DNA of 64,000 bases from Poecilobothrus nobilitatus (lineage: Eukaryota > Arthropoda > Insecta > Diptera > Dolichopodidae). Position numbers and translations under genes: made by a program. Positions 32,127-44,916 of this stretch are shown in pieces (position 1 is the first letter of the stretch; each line of letters begins with the position of its first letter). The stretch lies in contig OX352772.1 in NCBI GenBank assembly GCA_947095535.1, forward strand, positions 252,868,040 through 252,932,039, given 5' to 3'. The notes beneath the pieces were generated by a model. It ran no database searches. It was not told where the DNA came from and saw nothing but the letters and a program-made list of their open reading frames with translations.

Positions 32127-34078
32127 ATACCCCTATGAACTGTTCAAGGGTATAATAAATTTGCCATTACGTTAGTGACACTTTAAAGGAGTCGAACTAG
32201 ATATAGTGTTAAAGGTATGGATCGGCTCAGAATCAAATTCTGAGTCGATTAAGCCATGTACGTCCGTCCGTCCGCACAATAACTCAAAAAAAAAGGAAAG
32301 AAAAAAATGTCAGCCTCCTAGCTTTTTATTTTTTGAGTTATCGGGCGGACGGACATTGCGTTATTTTCATTTAAAAAGAGAAGCTGTATGGCAGCTACCC
32401 GAACTTGTTGCACCCGCAGAACCAAATTCTATAGAAGTTGTTGCTATAAAACTGGATCATAATTTGTAAAAATTTCAGATACCTGGATTGAATAGACACT
32501 GAGTTATTTTCATTTGAAAAGAAAAGTTGTATGGCAGCTACCCGAACCCGTCATACCACCACAACCAAATTTTACAGAAGTTGTTGCCATAAAACTTGAT
32601 CATCATTCGCAAAATTTCAGATACCTAGATTGGATAGACACTGGGTTATTTCCATTTAAACAAAGAAGTTGTATGGCAGCTACTCGAATCCGGCGGCCGA
32701 AAATGCTGGAGTTAAATAACAAAACTAACAATTTCACAAAAGTGACTTAAAAAAAATTTCAGCCTCCTAGATTCTTTATTTTTTGAGTTATCGTGCGGAC
32801 GGACACTGAGTTATTTTCATTTAATAAGAGAAGTTGTATGGCAGTTATCCGAAACTGTTGCACCAGCACAACCAAATTTTGTAGAAGTTGTTGCCATAAA
32901 ACTTGATCATCATTTGTATAATTTCAGACGCCCAGCTTCTTTAAGTTCCAAGAGGTGCAAAAAGCCTGAACCGGCTGCTCTAGACCAAACAAATTTTACA
33001 AAAGTTGTTGGCATGTAACTCGACACCTCTTTACTAAATTTCAGATTCCTAGCTTCAATAGACACTGAGTTATTCTCATTTAAACGGATAAGTTGTATGG
33101 CAGCTACCCGAACCCGCCGTACCAACACAACCAATATTTACAGAAGTTGTTGCCATAAAACTTGATCATCATTTGCAAAATTTCAGAAACCTAGCTTGAA
33201 TAGATACTGAGTTATTTCTATTTAAAGAAAGAAGTTTTATGGAATCTGAAATTTAGTAAAGAGGTGTCGAGTTACATGCACCTCTTTGGCTTTTTGCACC
33301 TCTTGGAACTTAAAGAAGCTGAGCGTCTGAAATTATACAAATGATGATCAAGTTTTATGGCAACAACTTCTACAAAATTTGGTTGTGCTGGTGCAACAGT
33401 TTCGGATAACTGCCATTCAACTTCTCTTATTAAATAAAAATAACTCAGTGTCCGTCCGCACGATAACTCAAAAAATAAAGAATCTAGGAGGCTGAAATTT
33501 TTTTTAAGTCACTTTTGTGAAATTGTTAGTTTTGTTATTTAACTCCAGCATTTTCGGCCGCCGGGTTCGAGAAGCTGCCATACAACTTCTTTGTTTAAAT
33601 GGAAATAACCCAGTGTCTATCCAATCTAGGTATCTGAAATTTTGCGAATGATGATCAAGTTTTATGGCAACAACTTCTGTAAAATTTGGTTGTGGTGGTA
33701 TGACGGGTTCGGGTAGCTGCCATACAACTTCTCTTTTTAAATGAAAATATCTCAGTGTATATTGAAGCTAGCTATCTGAAATTTAGTGAAAAGTGTGGAG
33801 TTGCATGCCAAAAACTTTTGTAAAATTTGATTGATCTAAAGCAGCCGATTCAGGCGTCTTGCATTTGTTGGAACTTAATGAAGCTAGGAGCAATAGATTC
33901 GGGTAGCTGTCATACAACTCCACAATTTACATATATATATCTCTGTAGTTCGGTACTAAAACATCTGAATGTTTTTGAAAGATGATCAAGTTTTATAGAA
34001 ACAGGATATATTACGTTCATACGGAAATCCCAGAGTTGACACAGTCTACTCTACTGCACTCTTCCTCGTTTTTTTTTA
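32127..34078. mobile_element. ATACCC-type repeat with a long internal palindrome
   Basis: It starts ATACCCCTATGAACTG..CAAGGGTAT, has GTCCGTCCGTCCGCAC near 32270, and ends GAGTTGACACAGTCTACTCT...CTTCCTCGTTTTT. Units around TTGTATGGCAGCTACCCGAA recur near 32386, 32525, 32666, 32833 and 33095. The stretch 32480-32968 is repeated in reverse complement at 33272-33765 with few differences, making a hairpin with roughly 490-bp arms around a 300-bp spacer. Confidence 0.7.
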
Positions 34079-34502
34079 ATTTTGAAAGAACCAAATCAAA
34101 ATTAAAACAAACAAAAATTGTTTTGTTGTTGTTTTTTTAAATTTTGTTCATTTAAATACATAATTTTATTTATTAGAACAAATTATTAGTTTTTCTATAG
34201 ATGTGTAGAAAATGATATACAGACAAATGTTATACAGACAATACAAATGATATACAGACAAATGTTTTTTTTTTTTTTTTTTGAAAACGTCAAATCGATC
34301 GGTTGTAAAATTTTTACGCTCCTGGCTAAATTATTAAAAGAAAAAAAAATAAAAATTTATCTCAATTTATTTAATTACCATAGAAAAAAAAAATACAAAA
34401 CAAAAGGAAATAAATAAAAAAATAATTAAAGGCTGCTTACAACACAATTTTTTAAACGTTCTGGAATTTTGCGCGCAATTATCTACCATACAACCTAATA
34501 AA

Positions 34503-35600
34503 ATGGTTAAATGTGTTATTTGCCAAAAAACTATTTATGTGAATAGTAGAGCAGTGCGTTGCAGTGAATCTTGTGGAGGAGTTTTTCACATCAGATGTGT
34601 TAACATTTCTGAAGTTCTTTGCAAAGTTAATTTGCTGCAAAAACTGCCCCTCAGCAAATGAATCATTTGTGGTAGTCGATGGTGATCAAAGTTCCCAGGA
34701 AGATGAAGTATTGGAGACGAGTGTTGCGAAGTCGGAAGAAAATCGCAATGAAAATAGCCCTGATCCTGGTTTAATCGAGTTACAACCAAAGGTAATTAAT
34801 GATGCAACGAATAGCTTGTACAATGGCTGTTCAACAATTTTAAATATTTCTGAGAAAGCAATGGATCTTGAGTCATTCAACCCGGTCGACTGTACCCTTG
34901 ATAACATAGCACAGTATCTAAAAAATTTGGGTTCCGTGGTTATGGATATTCAGTTATCGCAAAAATTAATTTGCCAACAATTTGATGTAGTGATGCAAAC
35001 TCAAAAAACAATTATTTGTGAGAACACCAAATTAAAAAAAGATTTTTTGGAAAACAGCAAAAGGCAAAAACTGCTAGAAGACAAGGTCTGCTTTTTGGAA
35101 TCTCTAATTGATAAAGATCAGCAAATAAAAAACAGGAACAACATTGTGGTCGCGGGTTTACCACCCAATCCAGGTAATTTAAAAAACATTTTTTTGAAAT
35201 TTTCTGATATTAACATGGATGATATCGAGCGAATTGAATCATTTAACTCAAAAATTGGCGGCGATAATAATATTAAACAACATATAGTGCATCTACGATC
35301 TTATGCAATTAAAGGAGAGCTTATGTTAAAAAAAAAAGAATCAGCATATATACACCTCAGAAGTTTTTGCAAGTGATGAGGGAAACAGAGAAATATACTT
35401 CAGGAATCATCTATCTCATTTTCAAAAAAAATTATACTATGAAGCTAAACAACTTAAAATTAATTTTAATTTTCAATATTTATGAATTAAAGACAATATT
35501 ATTAAAATCCGTAAATCTGCTTCTAGTAAAATTTATAATATTAATAATTTTAATGACATCGCGAAAATTAAAAATAACAATTTAGATAATTAATTATAAT
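34503..35600 (+). pseudogene. LINE ORF1 with PHD-type finger and coiled coil
   Basis: ATG 34503 begins MVKCVICQKTIY...VRCSESCGGVFHIRCV, a PHD-like Cys/His finger. A frameshift near 34618-34630 is needed to reach CCKNC and the long downstream frame to 35376. The middle is Glu/Ser-rich, then comes a helical segment (KLKKDFLENSKRQKLLEDK) that could be coiled coil, then NNIVVAGLPPN, the start of an RRM-like domain common in CR1/Jockey ORF1. After a second frameshift near 35340 the domain continues (FRNHLSHF.KKLYYEAKQLK, then a KIRKSASSKI end) to about 35590. It would encode the nucleic-acid-binding chaperone of the LINE. Confidence 0.7.
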
Positions 35601-36377
35601 CTTGATATTAATAGAAATAACACAATTTTACAAATTTTTGAAGCAATATTTCATCTCTTTTCCTCTTTCACTAATGCCCGTAACTTATTATTTTTTTTTT
35701 GTTTTTGTATTTTCTATATTTTTATTAGAACTTATTATTTAATTATACTGCATAATTTTTTTATGAAAGCTTTAAGTATTTTTGTTTTGCACATGTCATT
35801 TAAAATACAAAAAAAACACTATAATTTTTTTAAAAATGTATCAATTAGATTCTTTATTTACAATTTTGTATTTAACTTAAAAATAATTATTTTTCTATTA
35901 AATTTTACATTTGCTTATTTTTATTAAATTTTTTTAACATTCACATCAACAATATTTTTACTACATCAACACTTTAATTTTTACAAATTACAATTTATTT
36001 TTCTTAAAAATAGCCCGCCGCGATCAATACATATTAAACTATATTGCAATTTTATTTTAATACATAACCTAATCTTACTATTAGATTTTCTTTTATTTTT
36101 TGAAAACATACAAAATTTATTTAAAAATTCCAACTTATATTTTAAAACATTTACAAAAACTATAATTCAAACTACAATTAAAGCTATAATAAATATAATT
36201 AGGAAATTTCTTAAAATTAAAATTAAAAATAAATTATTAATTTACTTAAACTCTACCTCACTTTACTTCCATGCGTTTTTATTTGATGCCGGATTAATAC
36301 TGATTTCAACTTTTCAATTTTTCTATCTACTATCTAACGGGCTTTATTCTTATTCTTTATTCTTATCGTAAATAGTA
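35601..36377. other. AT-rich spacer between ORF1 and ORF2
   Basis: About 780 bases, very AT-rich, without frame. This is long for an inter-ORF gap in this LINE group, so sequence may have been inserted here. Confidence 0.4.
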
Positions 36378-39257
36378 ATGACATCTTATAATATTGAGAA
36401 TGATATGAAAGTAAATTATTATACAGAGTTACCCAAAAGTGTGATGACGAAATACAAACATAATTTAAACATTTTGTATTTAAACATTAGAAGTCTAAGG
36501 AATAAGCTAAATGATCTTGAAATACTAATTAATTCATATGGATGTGTAATACATGTAATAGTTTTAGCGGAAATTTGGTTACATAAAACTGAAAACTAAT
36601 TTTTCAATCTATCCGGGTGCACTGGATATTTTTCTAATCGTACTGAATCAATTCGGAACATTACGTACGGGGGTGTCGCTATATTTGTGGCTGAAAATAC
36701 TAGTAGCGCTCCCATCCTTGAGGAAGAATACAATAATTCCAACTTTTTGATAGTTAGATTACTAAAACAAAATTTAAACCTCATGTCTTTTTATAGATTT
36801 CAACAAACTAATATTGTAGACTTTATAAATAAACTTGATTTAATTACGTCTTCCTTTAATAGATCGCTAATTTTAGGGGATTTCAATATAAATCTACTGG
36901 ACAAACTCAACAAGGAGGTTATTCTGAGGTTTTAACTATTCTGAGGTTTTACTCTCTAGCTGATATTTAATCTACAACAAAATTAATGAACAGTTTGCGA
37001 CAAGAATTGATAAAAATTATAAATCCATAATTGATCACTTTATTTCTGATGTAATCGAATATGAATATAATTTACATATTATAGACACTCCGCTATCGGA
37101 TCATCAAATGTTTTTTATTAGTACAAACCTAAATCCATGCACTGAACAGAATGCCACTACTTACAAAACTGTATTAGATTACAATAACCTATCGTAAAAT
37201 AGCTTTTGGTCAAACATTTACAAAAACAACTACAGTTTTGACGAATTCGTGCATGCCTTGTCGTTGCTTATAAAAGAGCATACGAGAGTAATCCCGGTGA
37301 CCCATACTAAAAAAAAAAATGAATGGATGACTCCTGATATTATAAAACTTATAAAAATTCGCGACTCCTTTTTTAATTACAAGAGCAAGTACCCTAATGA
37401 TGCTAAAACTAATGATCTTTATGCTTTTTATAAAAAAAAAGTAAATGAACTAGTTATGCAGGCTAAAACAAATTATTGTAACCTAACTATTTCTAAGGAT
37501 CCTAGTGATAGTAGGAAACTGTGGACCTTGTATAAAAAAATTATGTACAATAAAAGTATTTCAAAAACTGGTAATCAGATCAAAACTTTAAAACACAACA
37601 ATAAGGTAATAGAAAATCCACAACAAATAAGTGACTTATTAAATACTTTTTTCGTTAATGTCACTGATACCCTTGATATTGATTTATGTCCGATTGATAA
37701 GGAATTTTTGGGGAAAGTTAGTAGGAACATATTTTCTCATTTTCAACTAACTCCAACAAATTTAACGGAAGTCAAAGACGCAATTGATTCTCTTAAATCT
37801 TCATTAGCGACAGGGTATGATTATATCTCTGCAAAATTTGTACAAAAATTCTCCACTGAACTGTGTCCTATTTTAACGGATTATATTAACGATTCGTTTC
37901 TCATCTCAACCTTTCCAGATTCACTCAAATATGCGGTTGTAACTCCTATCTATAAAGGTGGAAGCGTAGTGCAATAAATTATCGACCTATATCCGTCTTA
38001 AGCACTTTTTCAAAAATTATTGAAAAAATTATCAAAAATCGACTAACCTTCTTCTTGAAAAATAATGCTATCCTTCACCAAGATCAGTACGGCTTCGAAG
38101 AGAATTCCAATACTACCACCGCATGCCTTGCTTTAACGGATTTTGTTACTCGAAGTATGGATAAAGGTAAATACACGGGGTGTATTTTTATCGATCTTCA
38201 AAAAGCCTTTGACTGTGTAGATCACGAAATATTACTCTATAAATTACTTAAACTAAACTTGAGCAATAATGACATACATTTCTTCGAAACATACCTATTG
38301 CAAAGAAAACAAAGAGTATGCGTAAATGATAGATGTAGCAATTTTATCCATGTTAAAAAGGGTGTTCCCCAAGGCTCAATTCTGGGGCCTGACCTATTCA
38401 AAATCTATATCGATGATATTACTCACCTAGCACTCAAAGGAAACATCCAGTTATACGCAGACGATGCAGTTATCAAATATGCTATGGACACTGAATCTGA
38501 GATAAAAAGCGCCATTTTATCTGATTTAGTTATTGTGGAGGAATGGCTTAAGAAAAACAAATTGTCCTTAAATATAAAAAAGACTAAAATTATGTTATTT
38601 GAGAACAAAACTTGGCATAACTTTAATATCAATTATAAGCATGAATCACTAGAACTAGTCGATCATTTTAACTATCTAGGTTTAGCAATAGATAATAAAC
38701 TCAAATGGTTTCCACACATCGATTATGTTATCAAGAAAATATCGCCATATATCTTTATTTTAAGGAGACTAAGAAAATTTTTTAGTAAAGACGTCTTATT
38801 CCTAATATTTTCATCCTATATTTCATCACACTTAAGCTACTTAAATCCTATATGGTGCAGAACGACGCAATCGTACATTAACAAATTAAACATTTTATAC
38901 AAAAAATCAATAAAAGCTATACATGGTTATCTGTTAAGCTATCCTACACATCAACTATACACTTATCAGTACATTTCCTTTGATAACCTTTGCAAGCGTG
39001 AACTGTACCTGTTAGCATATAAAATACTTAACAACAAAATTAAACACAATTTTATTCTTAACCGGAATATAGACTTTCACACCTACAATACCAGAAACAA
39101 ATCCAATTTCTATCTTTCGCTATTTAAAACAGATAAGCAGAAGAATAATTGTCTTTATAATTGCCTCCAGGCCATTAATAACTTACCAAGAGAATTGAAG
39201 GAAATTCAGAGCATAAGTGTTTTCAAAAAAAGAATTATAGTATTTCTGATGGGTTAG
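36378..39257 (+). pseudogene. LINE ORF2: apurinic-type endonuclease and reverse transcriptase
   Basis: Endonuclease motifs occur in order: LNIRSLRNKL, VIVLAEIWL, YGGVAIFV and LGDFNINLL (36450-36900), spread over two frames with stops at 36597 and 36932. After a broken connecting stretch, 37249-37977 holds the linker and RT start (LKSSLATGYDYIS..FVQ, AVVTPIYK). A frameshift near 37970 leads to 38055-39257, a 400-codon open frame with FIDLQKAFDCVDH, GVPQGSILGP and the catalytic LYADDAV box, then a thumb/C-terminal region with HLSYLNPIW. The RT catalytic Asp pair is intact, so damage lies mainly upstream. Target-primed reverse transcription is the expected mechanism. Confidence 0.85.
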
Positions 39258-39795
39258 TTTATGTATTATAAATGGAATTTCAATGGTTTAAGTATTTTCA
39301 TAAACTACATATTAGCAAAGTATACTGAACACCAAATAACAGGTTTTCTAAACTAAAACAAAAATAAAAAAAAAAAAAGAATTTAAAAAAAAAAAAAACT
39401 ATCGAAATGTAGACATAATAAAATTATAAAACAATTGGATTATAATAAAAAAAAAATGCATTGGTTGATGTTTATGTTTCAAAAAAAAACAAAAAATAAG
39501 AAAAAAATAAAAAAATAAAACAAATAAAGACCAATATAAATTAAAAAAAAAAACATTAACTAGATCTGAATAGGAACCTAATCTTAATTATTGTAATAAT
39601 TCAAACAAAAAAAAAAGAAAAAAAATATATAATTTAACTTCTAATAATAAATAAAATATTAATATTGTAAAATTCTATACGACCAGACAGCTTTGGCTAA
39701 GGTCAAAATTAAATTCTAATGTAACAGTATATGCTATTTATGTAACAAATAAATATGTATCAATTGCTAATAAAGAAAAAATAAAAAAAATTGTA
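39258..39795 (+). other. LINE 3' untranslated region
   Basis: A-rich, with many A-runs of 7-12 and an AATAAA-type signal near 39769. No frame. Confidence 0.5.
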
Positions 39796-39956
39796 ATAGC
39801 AGAAAATAGTACCTATACCTAGTATGTTTATAAAAAGAAACTAAGCTAAAAAGTATATACAAATTTGTTATTTTGAACGATTAACTGAACAAAAATTCGT
39901 CGTTTGAATTGAAGTAAACTAAAACAAAAATGTTTTGTATTTGCATTTTCTAGCGC

Positions 39957-40496
39957 GCCAATATTTTAGCATTTTAGTTATGTTATATTTTTAACTACTA
40001 AATTTTAAATACCATACATAATTATAAAAGATACAAATTAAAAACTAAGAGAAATATAATATATTTCTTTATGAAATGATTTTCAAACATATGTACATAC
40101 ATAAATTATTGAACGTTTGATTTGAAAACTATAAATGAAAATTACTTTTACAAAAATTTATTTTTTTTAAAAATCTTACGACCTGTGCAGGGTTTGAACC
40201 CATACTCCCTTGGTTGATACGTTACACGTTTAACTAAGGCCTTAAGTAAATATCCGCAGAATCACCGAGCAGTGTGTAATCTTTTAAATTAAGTATCTCA
40301 ACAATCTTAAAAAATTAATTCATGAATAATGAACAATATTTTACATGTAAAATCGTTAAATACGTAAATGTAACGTAAAATAAAATTAAATCCACACATG
40401 AAATATAGTACAAACATTTACACAAATTGTGCATTACTGTATTCCTATCATATTTTTACTTTATTTGAATAAACATGAAAAATAAAGTAAATGTTT
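39957..40496. repeat. P-type element non-coding segment, copy 1
   Basis: Matches 53985-54545 at high similarity (for example CAAACATATGTACATACAT, TATAAATGAAAATTACTTT and CGACCTGTGCAG..TTTGAACC). The match continues at 41884 with 54546 onward, so the repeat at 40497-41883 is an insertion in it. Confidence 0.75.
40190..40241 (-). other. tRNA-like segment (degenerate)
   Basis: On the minus strand GGCCTTA ... GGGTTCAAACCC ... ACAGGTC has a TTCAAAC T-loop/B-box with partial acceptor pairing (five of seven). The related copy at 54221-54290 shows an additional A-box-like TGGTTAGAAGTG. At 52 nt it is too short for a working tRNA; it is best read as a tRNA-derived SINE head. Confidence 0.35.
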
Positions 40497-41883
40497 ATAC
40501 CCGTACGATAGGATCGGATATAATAAAATTACTCCTCCGTTTGTAACACCTCGAAATATGCGAGCTAGATATACCTTCAAAGGTATGGATCGGATCAGAA
40601 AAAAATTCTAAGTCGATTGAGCCATGTCAGTCCGTCCGTCCGTCCGAGCAACAGCCCCAAAGGTTCAAAAAAGCTCTATATTTAAATTGTTATAGCACAA
40701 GTTGTATAAGATATATCTTCATTTTGAAAACGGCAAACGATTACTGCTTTTATTAACTTTAAAAGCATATATACAATAAATATATAGTTGTGGCATACGG
40801 TGTCTTAATTTACCGTTATGCGAAAATAAAATTTTGCAAAATCCTTTAAGCTTTCTATCTTCTAAATGGTTTAAGTTGGAAACTTGAAATTTTGACAGAA
40901 GTTAGATCTTTGAAAACAAGTATGAGTTATTTCAGAATTTTTGTTTTGTATCACCCCCCGTTTAGGAGCTGTAAAGAGTCAAAAACTGAAAATTTCCTAT
41001 TTTTAAACACCTGTAACTTGAACACCTGTTAAAATTTTTTTGAAGTAATACACAAAAATTAAAGCTTCAACATTATACTCTTATTTCTGTTAACAACTTT
41101 TTTTAATAATATAGGGTTACTTTATAATTGATGAAAGTGTTACTTGATTTTTTCAAATTTTCTAACAAATTTCTTTAACGAATTTTTTCCATTTTGTTTT
41201 ACTCGATAATTTGAAATTGTTGAAGATATAATGCGTAGTACAAAAAAATGTAAATAAATAAACATCATAACGGTTGCTTGAAGAATTTTTATTTATATGA
41301 TATTGATATAAATACATACTAATATAATATCATGTTTATTTACATATCGTACATGTCACTGATGAATGAATGATAAGAATATAGATGTATATTATATAGC
41401 GCCGTATTTACATACATACATACATATATGTATTTTATTGTACTTATAAGAAATTATTCTATGAATGGAAATATTTTTAAAGAAATATTGCAATGTATTT
41501 CGATATACTTATAACAATATAAATATACTATGTACGCATTAATATAATATAATATTTAAAATTATATTTACTATTTTGTACTTAGTAAATTTAATATACA
41601 TTTACCGCTTAGTATTAAATGGTACTATAGAATATTTGAAAAAGTTTTGGATTGATAATCGTTATGTGGAAGGTTAAAATCTGCTTTTGAAGAATGTATA
41701 AACATATAGTTTGAATATATGTACAACCCATAGTTCTAGAAACTATAAAATTCACCCAAATTATTTTAAAATACTAAAATATTAAAAAAATAATATTGTA
41801 AGCAAAGTGACAGGCTGTGAACATACTAACGGTTCGTACGGGTATCTAAGAGTTGACAAAGGCAACTGTATTCTTCCTGGTTT
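40497..41883. mobile_element. ATACCC-type repeat inserted in the P-type segment
   Basis: It starts ATACCCGTACGATAGGATCGG, carries GTCCGTCCGTCCGTCCG near 40630, and ends GGGTATCTAAGAGTTGAC...CTTCCTGGTTTTT. Comparison with the uninterrupted relative at 54540-54560 fixes both ends to within the T run at the target. Its first 870 bases match 61320-62340 apart from reciprocal deletions. No coding. Confidence 0.7.
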
Positions 41884-42110
41884 TTAAATAGTTCTGTATT
41901 ATTATTTATTTAAAATTTTGATTTTGACGTAAAAAGAAAAAAAGCCAAGTGGAATACATACATTATGTATATAAATAATATAAAAACTCTTGGAAATTTC
42001 GTAATCAACTCGGCATAAAAAATCCTTGAACATTTCCACAATTTATATATGTATAAGAATATATAAAAAATTTCTAATATGTCTTGATTCAATTTTCTTG
42101 TTCAAATAAA
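41884..42110. repeat. P-type element non-coding segment, continued
   Basis: Matches 54546-54730. It contains an inverted pair, AAGCCAAGT..A near 41942 and TCAACTCGGC near 42005, also present as GCCAAGTTGA / TCAACTTGGC in the relative. Confidence 0.6.
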
Positions 42111-42129
42111 ATGTACATTTTTATAATCA

Positions 42130-43110
42130 TAAAATATTTTTTCTGACATTTCAATTGGAGCATTCATATTTTGTATTAATCGTTTGAATACGTAAATTAT
42201 TTTTTTTCCACCTTTAAAATTTTTCGTTATTAATTCAACAATTCCTGTGTACGATATCATTTCTACCAAAAATTTTTTTTGCTCTTCGTAATTTTTTATA
42301 GTAATTGATCTTTTAAAAATACTTGGTCCAAATTTATTCTGCTGATATTAAATATATCAAATAAGTTGTTAATTTTTTCACAGTATTCTGCAGTTGGTGC
42401 AATATAATGTCACTTGTGGAATTTGAGAATTTTGCTAAAGTACCGATCGTACGTATAGCTGCTGAAACAGTACTGCTTAGTATTTGTGTTGCATATGACA
42501 CTCACATCTTTCCAAAATTGTTTGGCTAAATATGATTGATAGTGAATTTTGGCAACATTCTAGTCACATATGTAATTTCCTTTTTCTCCCTGGTCTATTT
42601 TATATAACTCTTCTATTACCGCCCAGCTTGTATTCCCAGATTTTGTTTTTTATTTGTCATGCATCAATACATTTCTACTTGATTTTATTAAATGGCAAAA
42701 AAACAGTAAATTTTTTGACCATTTCTAGTAAAATATGAATTATCACGGATAATATTTAAATCGTTATACAAATAACGGTTATTCGATCCTTGATCACACA
42801 CAATTGCTTTAAATAAAATTCCAGATTCGTAACACTTATCGATGATAGAAAAAACAAGTGGTTTCAATTTTTTCCGTGTATAGGTGTGGCTGAAATAACA
42901 TGTGCTGCAACATAGGTCCACGATGACAGTTACAATCCTTGTATAGTAAAAACACAAAGTTCTTTTTCAATTATATTTTCTCTATTAACTGCATCGGTAC
43001 AAACTCCATCTATCAAATCGTTGCGTATATTATATTGAAATTCCAACCGAATTCGAATTTCGTCAAGAATTAGAAAAATTAGAATGTTCTACTAACGTAA
43101 CAGATAGGTC
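42130..43110 (-). pseudogene. P-element/THAP9-like transposase remnant, copy 1
   Basis: Minus-strand translation contains, from high to low coordinates, pieces of the catalytic region: IRIEFQYN-like, CVFTI and SATYV-like words (43090-42900), then an open segment 42957-42688 with KLKPLVFSIIDKCYESG, VCDQGSNNR and FTRNGQKIYCFF. The CDQGSNNR motif and the following strand are characteristic of P-type (THAP9-like) RNase H-fold transposases. Downstream (42690-42130) only scattered family words remain. It is closely related to 55090-56130. No intact frame; no THAP domain in this copy. Confidence 0.65.
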
Positions 43111-43387
43111 TGTCACTACCTATTGGTCCTTGGGATGGAACTGTGCCTATAGCGTTGTTACTCGCGTCAGTAGTTAACACAAACGGATTATTGAAATCTC
43201 GGTATTGTAATAACGGATCATTACTCAATAAATCCTTACATAGTTGGAAAGTTTTAATAAAATTTTCATTGTGTTCTATAGTTTTACCCTATTACCCAAA
43301 ACTATTCGGGTTTGAATCCAAAATAATTCTAATTTTTATTTTCAAAAGTCTTACTATTTATATTATTTTAATTTACATTTTCTTAAT

Positions 43388-44200
43388 ACTAAAATGATCA
43401 AAGTCAATAAATTACAAAAATGCAGTATAATATATTGACCAAGTACCTTTCTACAATACAATTTCCATATGTGATAATTAACCAAAATATTACCAAAAAT
43501 ATAATTGCATACAAAAATGAATCATTCACAAATCATAGCGTTTAAAAATCTAAACGAAAGATGTAATTTGATTTTCTTCTTTATTGAATACTAGTGACAC
43601 GGTAATGATGGGCGCACGGCGAATAAAAAATGTTTTTTTTAAATACTGTATGGTATTGTTAATTCGAACCCAATAATTTTTAAATAATAAAATTTAAATT
43701 TTCGTTTTTCAAGTAGCAAAATAAGATTCGGGGAGTGGCTTATATAATCATTGATTGAAAATTGAAATATATGTATATTACAATTTACAGTGCGTGTATT
43801 GCGAGCGTTTGAATTTTTTTTGTCTTTCTCTTGTACATACATACATGCATGTGCAATATGAATTTCTCATTTCACTATTAAACAATTCATTTTACATAAA
43901 AATGTCAAATTTCCATCTTTTTGTTAATTCTATAATATATTATTATTGTATATATATTAACATGCAGTTAAATAATGGTTAATAATAACCAAAGTATGTA
44001 TATCTATTAGTAATATGTATAAGTATAATTAAACTCTTCATTTACGTAAACCTAATGAAATTTTTTACATATTATACTAAACGAAAAAAAATCCATTAAT
44101 TAAAAGAGGTAAAAACTACTATACTTGCTTTAAGTTTTCTGTATATGATAACTAAGATGAAAAAGTGAGAGAATATAGCTTATGCATGTATACTTAAATT
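43388..44200 (-). repeat. Right copy of the 0.8-kb inverted repeat
   Basis: Reverse complement of 29805-30575; see that entry. It lies directly beside the P-type transposase remnant. Confidence 0.7.
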
Positions 44201-44916
44201 TTTACTTACGAAGGCATTCATTCTGATAATTTCGATCTCATTGTTTTCTCCATATATTATATAAAAGGTATGAAAATTTATATAGGCGGTACACATAGAC
44301 AATGCGAGAGATTATAATATAATGCATTGTCGTTTTATTGCAGGAATTCGTTTTGCTTATAAAAACAAATGTCAATTGTCAATGTCAAACACACAATATT
44401 ATGCATTACTCAATACAATACAATATTATGCAATATGAAATAAAGATTATCTATTACAATAAGATGGGCCACTCTTTTTTTACACATAAATTTTAAAGCA
44501 TTTTCTACTAACTATACAAACAAAAAACCATTAGTAAAAGTAGGTAAAACATATGTTACTTCGTTTCAAAACCATTCTGTTATCGAAATTACTGTAAGAG
44601 ATAATATAAAGAAAAAATTTTGTTTAGCTAGTATTTTTACAATGCTTTTTTAAAGGCGCAACTTTGTTACTGTGTCTATGTATTTTTATAATACAAAGCA
44701 TAGAGATATTTGAAATTGAATTGCAATGTATTTTTAAAGGCGCAACTTTGTTTAATTTTATACATAATGTACACAATGGTAAAAAATAATCGGAACTATT
44801 TGAAATTGTTAATTGTAATTTTTTGAAATTAAATAAAAAAGTAATAATCGAAAACGTTTAAAATTGTTTATTAAAATTTGAGTATGAAAAATGTATTTTA
44901 ATCTAATATATTTTAA

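Larger units (their letters stand above)
34480..39795 (+). mobile_element. CR1/Jockey-like non-LTR retrotransposon
   Basis: Two broken reading frames in LINE order (PHD-finger ORF1, then endonuclease-RT ORF2) are followed by an A-rich 3' untranslated region with AATAAA near 39769 and A-runs. The 5' boundary is not sharp. The PHD-type ORF1 favours the CR1 side of the Jockey/CR1 group. Stops and frameshifts in both frames make it inactive. Confidence 0.8.

Noticed and set aside
34586..34907. Minus-strand frames opposite LINE ORF1
   Set aside because: They are shadows of ORF1, with no independent motif or start context.
42532..43397. Plus-strand open frames with hydrophobic stretches
   Set aside because: They are antisense to the P-type transposase remnant or low-complexity AT-rich sequence.
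29805..44200. Terminal inverted repeats of a second Polinton
   Set aside because: No Polinton gene lies between the two arms; the contents are LINE, P-type and ATACCC repeats.
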